Below are positions 19,956 through 28,349 of a stretch of 64,000 nucleotides of DNA, one piece after another (within the stretch, counting starts at the first letter, position 1; each line of letters starts with the position of its first letter). The notes below the pieces were generated by a model. That model had not been told where the DNA came from and did not search any database. It worked only from the letters and a program-made list of their open reading frames with translations. Source of the DNA: Rhizobium oryzihabitans (lineage in GTDB: Bacteria > Pseudomonadota > Alphaproteobacteria > Rhizobiales > Rhizobiaceae); assembly GCF_010669145.1 (NCBI RefSeq), contig NZ_CP048632.1:3120501-3184500 (forward strand). Reading direction: 5' to 3'. The translations under genes were made by a program, and so were the position numbers.

Positions 19956-21749
19956 ATGACGGATAAGGACAATACGGAAAACAGCAATCGCATGACAGGT
20001 GCGGAGATTGTTCTGCAGGCGCTGAAGGACAACGGCGTCGAGCACATCTTCGGTTATCCTGGCGGTGCCGTGCTTCCGATCTATGACGAGATTTTCCAGC
20101 AGGAAGACATCCAGCACATTCTCGTGCGCCACGAGCAGGGCGCCGGCCATGCGGCCGAAGGTTATGCCCGCTCCACCGGCAAGGTCGGTGTCATGCTCGT
20201 TACGTCCGGTCCCGGCGCCACCAATGCGGTGACACCGCTGCAGGATGCGCTGATGGATTCCATTCCGCTCGTCTGCCTTTCCGGCCAGGTTCCGACATCG
20301 CTGATCGGTTCCGACGCGTTCCAGGAATGTGATACCGTCGGCATCACGCGCCCCTGCACCAAGCACAACTGGCTGGTGAAGGACGTCAACGAGCTGGCAG
20401 GCATCATCCATGAGGCCTTCCGCATCGCGCAGACCGGCCGTCCCGGTCCCGTCGTTGTCGATATTCCGAAGGACATCCAGTTTGCCACCGGCACCTACAC
20501 ACCGCCTTCCGCCGCCATTCAGCAGAAGAGCTACAAGCCGAAGGTCCAGGGCGATCTCAATGCCATTCACGCGGCCATCGAACTGATGTCGAAGGCAAAG
20601 AAGCCGATCTTCTACACCGGCGGCGGCGTCATCAATTCCGGCCCGGAAGCAACCCGGCTGCTGCGTGAGCTGGTGGAATTGACCGGTTTCCCGATCACCT
20701 CGACGCTGATGGGTCTCGGCGCTTATCCGGCCTCCGGCAAGAACTGGCTCGGCATGCTGGGCATGCACGGTTCCTACGAGGCCAACATGACGATGCATGA
20801 TTGCGATGTCATGGTCTGCATCGGCGCGCGTTTCGACGACCGAATTACCGGTCGTATCAACGCGTTTTCGCCGAATTCCAAGAAAATCCACATCGACATC
20901 GATCCGTCGTCGATCAACAAGACGGTTCGCGTTGACGTGCCTGTCATTGGCGATGTCGGCCATGTTCTGGAAGATATGGTTCGCCTGTGGCGCGCCTTGC
21001 CGAAGAAGCCGGAAAAGGCGCAGACAGCCGACTGGTGGTCGCAGATCGAGCGCTGGCGCGCCCGCAACTCCTTCGCCTACAAGAATTCCAACGATGTCAT
21101 CATGCCGCAATATGCGTTGCAGCGTCTTTATGAGGCGTCGAAGGGACGCGACACCTACATCACCACCGAAGTCGGGCAGCACCAGATGTGGGCGGCGCAG
21201 TTCTTCGGCTTCGAGGAGCCCAATCACTGGATGACCTCGGGCGGTCTCGGCACCATGGGTTACGGCCTGCCGGCGGCCATCGGCGTTCAGGTTGCGCATC
21301 CGGAAGCACTGGTTATCGACATTGCCGGCGATGCCTCGATCCAGATGTGCATCCAGGAAATGTCCTGCGCCATCCAGTACGGTCTGCCGGTGAAGATTTT
21401 CATCCTCAATAACCAGTATATGGGCATGGTGCGGCAGTGGCAGCAGCTTCTGCATGGCAACCGCCTGTCCAACTCTTACACCGAAGCCATGCCTGACTTC
21501 GTCAAGCTGGCGGAAGCCTATGGCGCAGTCGGGATGTATTGCGACGATCCGAAGGAGCTGGATGACAAGATCGCCGAAATGATCGCGGTCAACCGGCCGG
21601 TCATCTTCGATTGCCGTGTTGCCAATCTTGCCAATTGCTTCCCGATGATCCCGTCTGGTAAGGCTCACAACGAGATGCTGTTGCCGGATGAGGCGACGGA
21701 TGAAGCTGTTGCCAACGCCATCGACGCCAAGGGCCGTCAGCTAGTCTGA
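19956..21749 (+). CDS. ilvI: Acetolactate synthase large subunit
   Basis: A 597-residue ThDP-dependent enzyme that makes acetolactate or acetohydroxybutyrate, the first common step of valine, leucine and isoleucine synthesis. It shows EHIFGYPGGAVLPIYDEIF, the catalytic Glu in LVRHEQGAGHAAEGYARSTG, and FAD-site sequences such as LMGLGAYPASGKNWLGMLGM. The ThDP/Mg motif is in VIDIAGDASIQMCIQEM to ILNNQYMGMVRQWQ. ATG 19956 (MTDKDNTENSNR) is preferred because the frame's other start, 19893, lies directly on the terminator T-run. The 3' end is 19 nt before ilvH. Confidence 0.95.
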   Translation: MTDKDNTENSNRMTGAEIVLQALKDNGVEHIFGYPGGAVLPIYDEIFQQEDIQHILVRHEQGAGHAAEGYARSTGKVGVMLVTSGPGATNAVTPLQDALMDSIPLVCLSGQVPTSLIGSDAFQECDTVGITRPCTKHNWLVKDVNELAGIIHEAFRIAQTGRPGPVVVDIPKDIQFATGTYTPPSAAIQQKSYKPKVQGDLNAIHAAIELMSKAKKPIFYTGGGVINSGPEATRLLRELVELTGFPITSTLMGLGAYPASGKNWLGMLGMHGSYEANMTMHDCDVMVCIGARFDDRITGRINAFSPNSKKIHIDIDPSSINKTVRVDVPVIGDVGHVLEDMVRLWRALPKKPEKAQTADWWSQIERWRARNSFAYKNSNDVIMPQYALQRLYEASKGRDTYITTEVGQHQMWAAQFFGFEEPNHWMTSGGLGTMGYGLPAAIGVQVAHPEALVIDIAGDASIQMCIQEMSCAIQYGLPVKIFILNNQYMGMVRQWQQLLHGNRLSNSYTEAMPDFVKLAEAYGAVGMYCDDPKELDDKIAEMIAVNRPVIFDCRVANLANCFPMIPSGKAHNEMLLPDEATDEAVANAIDAKGRQLV

Positions 21750-21768
21750 GCCGGGAGAGGAAAAGGAC

Positions 21769-22341
21769 ATGAACGCACACCTACAACCCACCGGCTCCGC
21801 CTATTTCATCCAGAAGGAAACGGCTGCCGTCGAAAATCATACGCTGTCGGTTCTCGTCAGCAACGAGCCGGGCGTTCTCGCCCGGGTCATCGGCCTGTTT
21901 TCCGGCCGGGGCTATAACATCGAAAGCCTGACGGTTTCGGAAACCGAGCATGAGGCGCATCTGTCGCGCATCACCATCGTGACACGCGGCACGCCGATCG
22001 TGCTGGAGCAGATCAAGGCGCAGCTGGAACGCATCGTTCCGGTGCACCGGGTTCTCGATCTCACCGTTCGCGCCCGCGAACTGGGTCAGGAGCGGCCGAT
22101 CGAGCGCGAAGTGGCGCTCATCAAGGTCGCCGGCTCGGGCGAAGCCCGCGCCGAGACGCTTCGCCTTGCCGATGCGTTTCAGGCCAAGGTCGTGGATGCG
22201 ACGGTGGAGCACTTCATCTTCGAGATCACCGGCAAGTCGTCCAAGATCGACCAGTTCGTGGCCATCATCAAGCCGCTCGGCCTGATCGAGATTTGCCGTA
22301 CGGGGATTGCAGCGATGAACCGTGGTTCGCAGGGGATGTAA
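21769..22341 (+). CDS. ilvH: Acetolactate synthase small regulatory subunit
   Basis: The 190-residue regulatory partner of IlvI that gives valine feedback inhibition. The N-terminal ACT domain reads TLSVLVSNEPGVLARVIGLF and RGYNIESLTVSETEHEAHLS. The second domain includes EREVALIKVAGSGEARAE and DATVEHFIFEITGKSSKID. ATG 21769 is preceded by GGGAGAGGAAAAGGAC, a strong ribosome site. It is the last gene of the operon, followed by a clear terminator at 22374. Confidence 0.96.
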   Translation: MNAHLQPTGSAYFIQKETAAVENHTLSVLVSNEPGVLARVIGLFSGRGYNIESLTVSETEHEAHLSRITIVTRGTPIVLEQIKAQLERIVPVHRVLDLTVRARELGQERPIEREVALIKVAGSGEARAETLRLADAFQAKVVDATVEHFIFEITGKSSKIDQFVAIIKPLGLIEICRTGIAAMNRGSQGM

Positions 22342-22373
22342 TTTCCGCAAGGAAAGTAATTGCTGTTGAATAT

Positions 22374-22407
22374 CAAGCCCGCGCAACGTCGCGGGCTTGT
22401 CTTTTTT
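22374..22407 (+). terminator. Rho-independent terminator of ilvIH
   Basis: Perfect 10-bp stem CAAGCCCGCG (22374-22383) and CGCGGGCTTG (22390-22399), loop CAACGT, then TCTTTTTT. It begins 32 nt after the ilvH stop and overlaps nothing on the other strand until the convergent hypothetical gene ends at 22412. Confidence 0.93.
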
Positions 22408-22411
22408 CCAC

Positions 22412-23548
22412 CTACAGTCCGGTGCGCTTTCCAAAGGGTATGATGCGTGCGTTTCCTGTACGATCAGGATTCTGTGGTGGTTCATCCGCAGGTCGTGTCA
22501 CGACGAGACGGCCGCCAATACCTTCGGCCAGCGCCTCGCTTTCGCGCATTTTCCGAAGCTCGGCTCTTGCTTCCGGCGTCGCGGTTCCTATCAGCCGTTC
22601 AACGCCATCGACACCGCCCGGGACCGTCAGCCGGCGTTTGATATCGTTCGCCCTATAGCCATGTTTGCGGGAGTAGCGAAGGGTCAATTGATATTGGTCC
22701 GGTAAGTCTTGTCCGGCCGTCGCGGCGACATGGCGAACCCGATAAGAAACGGAATCGTCCTCTATCCCGAAGACGTCGCCATCGGGGATAATATATCCGT
22801 TTTTCTCGGTAGCAATTTTGATGAAGGTCAGCGCGCCCGCATATAGTTCTGACCAGGGAACGGGTGCTGCTTCCACATTGATTTCGCGCCCGATATAGTC
22901 TGCTGCTCCCAGCGTCTGGATGCCGACACATTGCTCCGTACTACCCGGTGGTGGCTCGTCACGGTAAATGCGGGGGTGAACTGTCAGGGGTCCTATCGGC
23001 TCTTCGACAAATGCCGTGAAACTCTCGGCCGAAAACAGCATATTGCTCTGCGTCCAGTGGATGAGGCTTGCCGGCACATTTGTGCAGATCGTTTCGCAGG
23101 CGATGGATAAGCATCTTACCCGGTCCAGAAACTCGGCAAGCGAATGGCCGGGCTGGTACATGCCGAGTTCACTGAACAGGCTGGCAATGCCCTTTTCCTG
23201 CATCACTCCGCCAAACACGCCGTGCTGTATATAGACGAGCAGGTGGGATTTATGGCGCCGGATTCGGTCGATAGCATCGGGCACCAGCATGACGGAGATC
23301 GGCGAGCCGAGCGTGCCAGCGAAAACGCCATGATCCGCTGGACCCGCGACGAACTCGACGGTGAGCTGAAGATCGTTTGGCCCGAACATCTGCACATAGG
23401 TCGAAGACATTCCGGGGCACGCCAGGGTTACGCCGAGCCGGTTGAATACGGTCTGAAGCTGCTTAACCAGATTTGGCAGTGGCGAGGCGGCGATGTTGCC
23501 TTCCAAAAGTATGGCGGCCTGCATCTGGTTTGTATATTTCCCAATCAT
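22412..23548 (-). CDS. Hypothetical protein, 378 residues
   Basis: A complete soluble-looking protein without signal peptide or membrane helices and without a motif I recognise with certainty. The middle contains ISVMLVPDAIDRIRRHKSHL and a Glu/Pro-rich block (FVEEPIGPLTVHPRIYRDEP). The overall layout, a roughly 250-residue domain followed by a charged tail, slightly recalls DUF4261-type proteins, but this is weak. Codon use is less GC-rich than its neighbours and the 300 bases upstream are AT-rich, hinting at a transferred islet between ilvH and the ArsR gene. The start could also be the second Met at residue 9 (MQAAILLEGNIAASPLPNLV). Confidence 0.7.
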   Translation of the reverse strand: MIGKYTNQMQAAILLEGNIAASPLPNLVKQLQTVFNRLGVTLACPGMSSTYVQMFGPNDLQLTVEFVAGPADHGVFAGTLGSPISVMLVPDAIDRIRRHKSHLLVYIQHGVFGGVMQEKGIASLFSELGMYQPGHSLAEFLDRVRCLSIACETICTNVPASLIHWTQSNMLFSAESFTAFVEEPIGPLTVHPRIYRDEPPPGSTEQCVGIQTLGAADYIGREINVEAAPVPWSELYAGALTFIKIATEKNGYIIPDGDVFGIEDDSVSYRVRHVAATAGQDLPDQYQLTLRYSRKHGYRANDIKRRLTVPGGVDGVERLIGTATPEARAELRKMRESEALAEGIGGRLVVTRPADEPPQNPDRTGNARIIPFGKRTGL

Positions 23549-23802
23549 GATAATATTGATCCCGACTATTATGCCAGTATCATGGGTTAATCAGGTTTCT
23601 TTGATGTAAATATAAACGGAGTAATTTAATCAATAGCGTTTTTTCCGTATTGCAAGTGTTATTATATTAGAATGTTTTGATGTTGTCGCCGCAATCGACG
23701 CGCATACTTCTTCTGTTTGGCGATTGGCCATCTACGTTTCTGCACTGGTTCAGTCGGCGGCAGGCGATGACGTGGGGTGAGATTTGCCCTGCGTTTATAT
23801 AT
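23549..23802. other. AT-rich intergenic stretch before the first ArsR gene
   Basis: No gene, RNA or repeat is recognised. The first 140 bases are clearly more AT-rich than the surroundings (for example TAAATATAAACGGAGTAATTT) and would hold the promoter of the minus-strand hypothetical gene. The ArsR operators start at 23803. Confidence 0.5.
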
Positions 23803-23859
23803 TCAACCACATGGTTGACTTTCCGGATCGTCAGCTTATATTCAACAACATGGTTGAAT
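23803..23859. promoter_or_regulatory. Two palindromic operator sites of the ArsR-SRPBCC pair
   Basis: Site 1 (23803-23818) is TCAACCA-CA-TGGTTGA, perfect 7-bp arms. Site 2 (23840-23859) is ATTCAAC-AACATG-GTTGAAT. Their centres are about 39 bp apart, close to four helical turns. Site 2 contains the ATG of the regulator at 23850, so bound repressor would cover the translation start. The motif TTCAACCA..TGGTTGAA is known to me as the kind of operator used by ArsR proteins paired with SRPBCC genes. Confidence 0.75.
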
Positions 23860-24218
23860 TATCTGTTCCACATCTCGACACTGTCTTTCATGCGCTTGGC
23901 GATGCGACGCGACGCACGATGCTGCGCGATCTTTCCCGTGGGGAGCGAACGGTGAGCCAGTTGGCCGAGCCGTTCGACATATCGCTCGCGGCGGCATCCA
24001 AGCACATCAAGGCGCTGGAAAATGCCGGGCTTATCCGCCGCGAGGTGAGGGGGCGCACGCATGTCTGTCGCCTTGCGCCGGAACCCTTGGCAGACGCGCA
24101 TGAATGGCTGGATTTCTACCGGCAGTTCTGGAACAGCCGCCTCGATATTCTTGAGCAGATGCTCAGGGAGGATGATCAGGGAAAGTCCCCTGCAAATGGA
24201 GGAAATGACAATGGCTGA
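23850..24218 (+). CDS. ArsR/SmtB-family transcriptional regulator
   Basis: A 122-residue winged-helix protein. The fold is visible in HLDTVFHALGDATRRTMLRDL (helix 1-2), TVSQLAEPFDISLAAASKHI (helix-turn-helix, residues about 33-52) and LIRREVRGRTHVCRLAPEPL (wing). The metal-binding ELCVC signature is absent, as in the SdpR-like group. ATG 23850 is chosen since the alternative upstream start 23784 would lie before the operators. The end overlaps the SRPBCC gene by 8 nt, so both are one autoregulated operon. Confidence 0.92.
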   Translation: MVELSVPHLDTVFHALGDATRRTMLRDLSRGERTVSQLAEPFDISLAAASKHIKALENAGLIRREVRGRTHVCRLAPEPLADAHEWLDFYRQFWNSRLDILEQMLREDDQGKSPANGGNDNG

Positions 24219-24741
24219 TATTGCAATGCCTGACACCTATGGCCGGCTCGTCGAGCCGACGACCCTGAAGATAGAACGGCTCCTGCCGGGGCCGATCGAC
24301 CGGGTCTGGGCCTATCTGACACAAAGCGACCTACGCCGCCGGTGGCTGGCATCCGGTGAAATGCGGCTTGCGCCAGATGCGCCGTTCGAACTGGTCTGGC
24401 GCAATGACGAGCTTTCCGACCCGCCGGGCCACCGCCCGGAGGGTTTTTCCGAAGAGGACAGGATGGCTTCGCGCATCATTACCGTTATTCCGCCGCATCG
24501 CCTCGTCTTCAGTTGGGGTGAGGGTGGTGAGGTATCGATCGAGCTTCAGGCTCTGGGCAAGGACGTGCTTCTGACACTGGTCCATCGTCGACTGGCCAAT
24601 CGGAAGACCAGGCTCGAAGTCGGTGCCGGCTGGCATGCGCATCTCGATATTCTCGCTGCGCGTCTCCAGGAAAAGGAACCCAAACCCTTCTGGGACAGCT
24701 GGCTGGGGCTGAAAGAGGAATATGAGCACCGCATACCATAA
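24211..24741 (+). CDS. SRPBCC (AHSA1-type START-like) domain protein
   Basis: A 176-residue protein of the hydrophobic-ligand-binding SRPBCC fold. The motif KIERLLPGPIDRVWAYLTQS is the first strand and helix, followed by RRRWLASGEMRLAPDAPFEL and VIPPHRLVFSWGEGGEVSIE. The long C-terminal helix GWHAHLDILAARLQEKEPKP is typical. ATG 24211 is 9 nt after GGAGG. Translation is coupled to the ArsR gene it overlaps. Such ArsR-SRPBCC pairs are common and their ligands mostly unknown. A GC-rich inverted repeat (ACGGCGCGG, about 24768-24789) follows, without a T-run. Confidence 0.9.
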   Translation: MADIAMPDTYGRLVEPTTLKIERLLPGPIDRVWAYLTQSDLRRRWLASGEMRLAPDAPFELVWRNDELSDPPGHRPEGFSEEDRMASRIITVIPPHRLVFSWGEGGEVSIELQALGKDVLLTLVHRRLANRKTRLEVGAGWHAHLDILAARLQEKEPKPFWDSWLGLKEEYEHRIP

Positions 24742-24894
24742 CCAGGTGCTGCGTATTTTGAAAACTGACGGCGCGGTTTGCCGCGCCGTTATTGGCCGTT
24801 GCAGCGGCGCACCGAGGACCGGTTTTCTGCGCTCACATTTTGATTCAACGGCTTGTGTCCCTGATTCCAAAAAATCTCTTAACGCTCTGTTATA

Positions 24895-25740
24895 TCAAAG
24901 CATTTCCAGCGGTGTCTTGCGCATCGGCGGCGGGAAGGCGGCGTCTAGTGCGGCCCAATCCTCATCAGTGATTTCGAGATCTGTCGCACCACGGTTCTCT
25001 TCCACGCGCGCAGTGTTTGCGGATTTCGGAATGGCGATGACGCCCTCCCTTTCCAGAAGAAAGGCCAAGGCCAGTTGCGCCGGTGTGGCCTGATAGGCTT
25101 TGGCGATGCGGATAAGCTCGTGGTTGTTGAGGATGCGACCCTGCTCGATCGGGGAATACGCCATCAGCGGCACGCCATGCCACTGGCACCAGGGCAGAAG
25201 CGAAAATTCCGGCCCGCGCCGGGACAGGTTGTAGAGCACCTGATTGGCGGCGCATTTTTTGCCGTCTGGAACGGCGAAAAGCGCCTCCATGTCGTCGGTG
25301 TCGAAATTGGAGACTCCCCAGTCGCCGATCTTGCCGTCCTTTTTCAGCCTTTCAAAAGCCGCCACCGTTTCTGTGAGCGGATGCTCGCCGCGCCAGTGCA
25401 GCAGATAGAGATCGAGATGATCGGTGCCGAGCCTTGCGAGGCTCCGCTCGCAGGCTTCAATCGTTCCTCTTGCGCTGGCGTTCCAGGGATAGACCTTGCT
25501 CACCAGAAACACCTCGTCGCGGCGGCCGGCGATTGCCGAGCCCACCACTTCTTCGGATCGGCCATCGGCGTACATTTCGGCCGTGTCGATCAGCGACATG
25601 CCGAGATCGATCGCCTTGCGAATACTCTCGACCTCCTGCGCCGCGGATGATCGGCTCTCTCCCATGTTCCAGGTGCCAAGGCCAAGGGCTGGAACCTCTT
25701 TTCCGGATGGCAGGGTGACGGATGGCATGTCGTCATACAT
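24895..25740 (-). CDS. Aldo/keto reductase
   Basis: A 281-residue NADPH-dependent carbonyl reductase of the AKR superfamily. The catalytic tetrad is visible: Asp in [16 protein letters not shown], with its Tyr, Lys in VFLVSKVYP and His in [15 protein letters not shown]. The cofactor end [16 protein letters not shown] is also intact. The N-terminus [20 protein letters not shown] fits the family. Monocistronic, divergent from the LysE gene. The physiological substrate is unknown. Confidence 0.94.
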   Translation of the reverse strand: MYDDMPSVTLPSGKEVPALGLGTWNMGESRSSAAQEVESIRKAIDLGMSLIDTAEMYADGRSEEVVGSAIAGRRDEVFLVSKVYPWNASARGTIEACERSLARLGTDHLDLYLLHWRGEHPLTETVAAFERLKKDGKIGDWGVSNFDTDDMEALFAVPDGKKCAANQVLYNLSRRGPEFSLLPWCQWHGVPLMAYSPIEQGRILNNHELIRIAKAYQATPAQLALAFLLEREGVIAIPKSANTARVEENRGATDLEITDEDWAALDAAFPPPMRKTPLEML

Positions 25741-25903
25741 GGGCTCGCTCCAGCGTTGGTTGAGGGGACAATAGCCCTTTGTTCCGACTTCTCAAACCCG
25801 GCAGGGGAATGATCGATCCATCAAAAAATTTGACTGCGCCGATCGGGTGAGCGGACTGGTTTGACGGTGGTTCGGCGGATAGGGTCTTTTCACAGGAGAG
25901 ATC

Positions 25904-26497
25904 ATGACTGTCGAAACCTTCGTTGCGCTGGTGCTGTTTGCCTTCACCACCTCCATCACGCCCGGCCCTAACAATATGATGCTTTTTGCTTCCGGCGTGA
26001 ATTTCGGTTTCCGCCGCACCATACCGCATATGCTGGGCATCGGGGCGGGGTTCCTCTCGCTGCTGATTGGCGTGGGATTTGGGCTTGGCGCGTTGCTGCA
26101 CTCCGTGCCCCTGCTTTATACGGGGCTGAAATTCACGGGCGGGCTTTATCTTGTCTGGATCGCGTGGAAGATCGGCACATCCCGCAGCCTGAATGAAGGG
26201 ACGGCCGCCTCAGTGCCGATGAGCTTTCTTGCCGCTGCCGCCTTCCAGTGGGTCAATCCGAAGGCGTGGGTGATGGCCGTGACGGCGATGGCGACCTATA
26301 CGGATGAGGGGCAATATCTCATCACCGTTCTGATCGTCGGTGTGGTTTTCGCCGCTGTCAATCTCCCCAGCGTTTCGACCTGGGCGGGCTTCGGCTCGGC
26401 GCTGCGCGACTGGCTGTCCGTTCCCGTGCGGCTCAAATGGTTCAACATCACCATGGCCGTCCTTCTGGTCGTCAGCCTCTGGCCGATGCTGAAGTAG
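25904..26497 (+). CDS. LysE family translocator
   Basis: A 197-residue inner-membrane protein with about six hydrophobic helices. The family motif TPGPNNMMLFASGVNFGFRR lies at residues about 20-39, followed by IPHMLGIGAGFLSLLIGVGF and FQWVNPKAWVMAVTAMATY. LysE/RhtB proteins export amino acids or related small molecules. CACAGGAGAGATC lies before ATG 25904. Convergent with the anti-sigma gene, 4 nt apart, and no terminator is seen between them. Confidence 0.92.
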   Translation: MTVETFVALVLFAFTTSITPGPNNMMLFASGVNFGFRRTIPHMLGIGAGFLSLLIGVGFGLGALLHSVPLLYTGLKFTGGLYLVWIAWKIGTSRSLNEGTAASVPMSFLAAAAFQWVNPKAWVMAVTAMATYTDEGQYLITVLIVGVVFAAVNLPSVSTWAGFGSALRDWLSVPVRLKWFNITMAVLLVVSLWPMLK

Positions 26498-26501
26498 GCG
26501 C

Positions 26502-27290
26502 CTAGGCCGGGAACTGGCGGTAACATTCCTCGGCGATCTTTTGCACCTCGTCACGCGTCAGTTCGGCGGAAACGGCATAGCCCAGTTCGTTGTCGATCCA
26601 GTAGAAGGTCTCGATGCCATCGGCGCTGGCCATTCGGAAGCTGGTGGTGCGGTTTTCCTCGTTGTGGCCGATCAGCACCGTTACCCGACGGCCGGTCTTA
26701 TCCTGATACATCAGCATCGCGCCGGGCTTGCCGCTGACGGGAATGAGACGCCCGCCAACGAGATCGTATCCGAGTTTGGAAAGATCGGGGATCGCGAAGG
26801 GGTAACCGAGCCGCTTGCCGAGCCATGTCGCAAGGTGCTGCTGCTCTCCGGCTCCGACTTCGACGGGATGGCGGACTTCACTCGCGTAAATGAGATAGGC
26901 CGATTTCGCCTGCGCGGGAATATCCGTCGGCAGCGATGCAAGCACCACGTCCTGCGGTGTGGAGAAGGATTGCGGCAAAAGCCTGCCGGCTACCGTACCC
27001 GCGGTGAAGATCAGCAAGGCGGCTGCCGTTCGCAGAAGAAACGATTTCACCTGCCATGCAGGCTTTGTTTTTTTGGCGGTAAACATCGACATGTCGTGCG
27101 GATGCGAAGCGGCGTAGGCGGCGAATGTATTTCGCAGGGTTTCGGCCTGTTTCTTCCAGTCCTCCACGCGGCTCTGCTCTTCCGGCCTTTCAGTCAGCCA
27201 GGCCTCGACAGCCGCGCGATCATCCTCGGACAAAAGTCCGTCGACATAGGCGTGCAGGTCGTCTTCGGTTATGGCGTCTGGCCGTTTCAT
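26502..27290 (-). CDS. Anti-sigma factor (membrane-anchored)
   Basis: A 262-residue protein. The N-terminal cytoplasmic part MKRPDAITEDDLHAYVDGLL to VEAWLTERPEEQSRVEDWKK is an anti-sigma domain. One membrane helix lies at about residues 85-106 (LLRTAAALLIFTAGTVAGRL) and a 150-residue periplasmic sensor part follows. Its start overlaps the sigma gene stop by 4 nt, giving balanced production. It would hold the ECF sigma factor at the membrane until a signal arrives; the signal is not visible. Confidence 0.9.
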   Translation of the reverse strand: MKRPDAITEDDLHAYVDGLLSEDDRAAVEAWLTERPEEQSRVEDWKKQAETLRNTFAAYAASHPHDMSMFTAKKTKPAWQVKSFLLRTAAALLIFTAGTVAGRLLPQSFSTPQDVVLASLPTDIPAQAKSAYLIYASEVRHPVEVGAGEQQHLATWLGKRLGYPFAIPDLSKLGYDLVGGRLIPVSGKPGAMLMYQDKTGRRVTVLIGHNEENRTTSFRMASADGIETFYWIDNELGYAVSAELTRDEVQKIAEECYRQFPA

Positions 27291-27766
27291 CGTGGTCTCC
27301 GCAGGGGAATGATATTATCCGCCGCCAGGTGCTGGCGAAGGGTTTCGCGGGCGCGGGACAGTCTGGACATGACGGTCCCCACCGGGATCGACAATGTCTC
27401 TGCCGCCTCCTGATAGCTGTAACCTTCCACCGTCACCAGCATCAGCACCGCCCGCATCTCGGGTGAAAGAAGGGCGAGAGCGCCGTGCAGCCGGTCGTTC
27501 TCCAGCGTATCGCCGAGCGTATCGGCAACGGCGATGGTTTCATGGCCTTCGAGGCTTTCCGACGGATGACGTTTCTCGGCGCGGTGGCGGTTGCGATAAA
27601 GATTCGTCATTATCGTGTAAGCCCATGTTTTCAGGGCCGTTCCGCGCCATTGCCTTTTGTTGGTCAGCGCCTTTTCCACGCAGTCCTGCAGAAGGTCTTC
27701 GCCATCGGCGTCGGAACGGGACAGGCTGCGGGAATAACGCCGCAGCATGGGTATCAGCGCCAGCAT
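27287..27766 (-). CDS. ECF-type RNA polymerase sigma factor
   Basis: A 159-residue sigma-70 family protein as read from ATG 27766. Region 2 is RRYSRSLSRSDADGEDLLQD to WRGTALKTWAYTIMTNLYRN. Region 4 is LLSPEMRAVLMLVTVEGYSY to VGTVMSRLSRARETLRQHL. The predicted N-terminus is short. If the run of five C at 27802-27806 (plus strand) had one more base, the frame would extend to ATG 27822 and add the start MNGEKRGEPLPAAGNFETE, only 4 nt after the upstream gene. That would match the other homopolymer breaks in this window. The order secreted-repeat protein, sigma, anti-sigma suggests one autoregulated stress operon. Confidence 0.9.
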   Translation of the reverse strand: MLALIPMLRRYSRSLSRSDADGEDLLQDCVEKALTNKRQWRGTALKTWAYTIMTNLYRNRHRAEKRHPSESLEGHETIAVADTLGDTLENDRLHGALALLSPEMRAVLMLVTVEGYSYQEAAETLSIPVGTVMSRLSRARETLRQHLAADNIIPLRRPR

Positions 27767-27826
27767 CTCCGTTTCGAAGTTGCCGGCTGCGGGGAGAGGC
27801 TCCCCCGCTTTTCGCCATTCATGCCA

Positions 27827-28201
27827 TCAGGGTTTTGCGGCATCCCATACACCGTTCATACCGTCGCCGGTGGCATCGCCTTTTTTCATGTCCTTGGCCC
27901 AGTAATAAAGCGGCATGCCGTCCTTTGCCCACTGCATCTTGCCGTCCTTGCGCGTCACGACGGAATAGGCTCCCTCGGCCTTGTCGCCCGTGGCTGCGAA
28001 AAACGGCGGCCAGTTCACCGCGCATTTGTCATAGCAATTGGATACGCCCTTCTTGTCGTTCTTGAAAGTGTAGAGCGTCATGCCTTTTTCGCCGGCAAGA
28101 ACATTGCCTTTTTCGGTCTTGACCGTTTCGACCGCAGGGGCCGCATAGGCCGTTCCGGCAAAAGCCAGAACGAGGGCGGGAACGATAAAGCGGATCTTCA
28201 T
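27827..28201 (-). CDS. Secreted-repeat lipoprotein-like protein (COG4315)
   Basis: A 124-residue exported protein with the signal peptide MKIRFIVPALVLAFAGTAYA. Two copies of the secreted repeat can be seen: GMTLYTFKNDKKGVSNCYDK and GMPLYYWAKDMKKGDATGDG, the first followed by CAVNWPPFFA. No lipobox Cys is visible, so it is probably periplasmic rather than a lipoprotein. ATG 28201 lies 8 nt after GGAGG and is better than the earlier ATG 28207. It is the first gene of the operon with the ECF sigma factor and anti-sigma factor, and may be its main target or sensor partner. Confidence 0.88.
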   Translation of the reverse strand: MKIRFIVPALVLAFAGTAYAAPAVETVKTEKGNVLAGEKGMTLYTFKNDKKGVSNCYDKCAVNWPPFFAATGDKAEGAYSVVTRKDGKMQWAKDGMPLYYWAKDMKKGDATGDGMNGVWDAAKP

Positions 28202-28320
28202 GGACATATCCTCCTTGGTTCGGGCGGCCTCTGCCGCCAGCACATCAAGAGACACCGCAGGCTTCCGGTTTATTCCGTGCCGCGACGTGTTTTTTGTGAT
28301 TTTTAAACTTATCCATTGAG

Positions 28321-28345
28321 CTAAGTGTTTTACCGTGATACTTAG
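28321..28345. promoter_or_regulatory. Candidate operator of the second ArsR gene
   Basis: Inverted repeat CTAAGT (28321-28326) and ACTTAG (28340-28345) with a 13-bp spacer, ending 4 nt before the ArsR start codon. Its sequence differs from the operators of the first ArsR pair at 23.8 kb, which suggests separate regulation. Confidence 0.55.
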
Positions 28346-28349
28346 CCTT

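Noticed and set aside
19899..21668. 589-residue open frame antisense to ilvI
   Set aside because: It lies wholly opposite a well-conserved gene and its composition (Arg, His, Asp-rich) is that of a shadow frame in high-GC DNA.
24767..24790. GC-rich inverted repeat after the first SRPBCC gene as a rho-independent terminator
   Set aside because: The stem is good but no T-run follows on either strand, so it is only noted in the gene entry.
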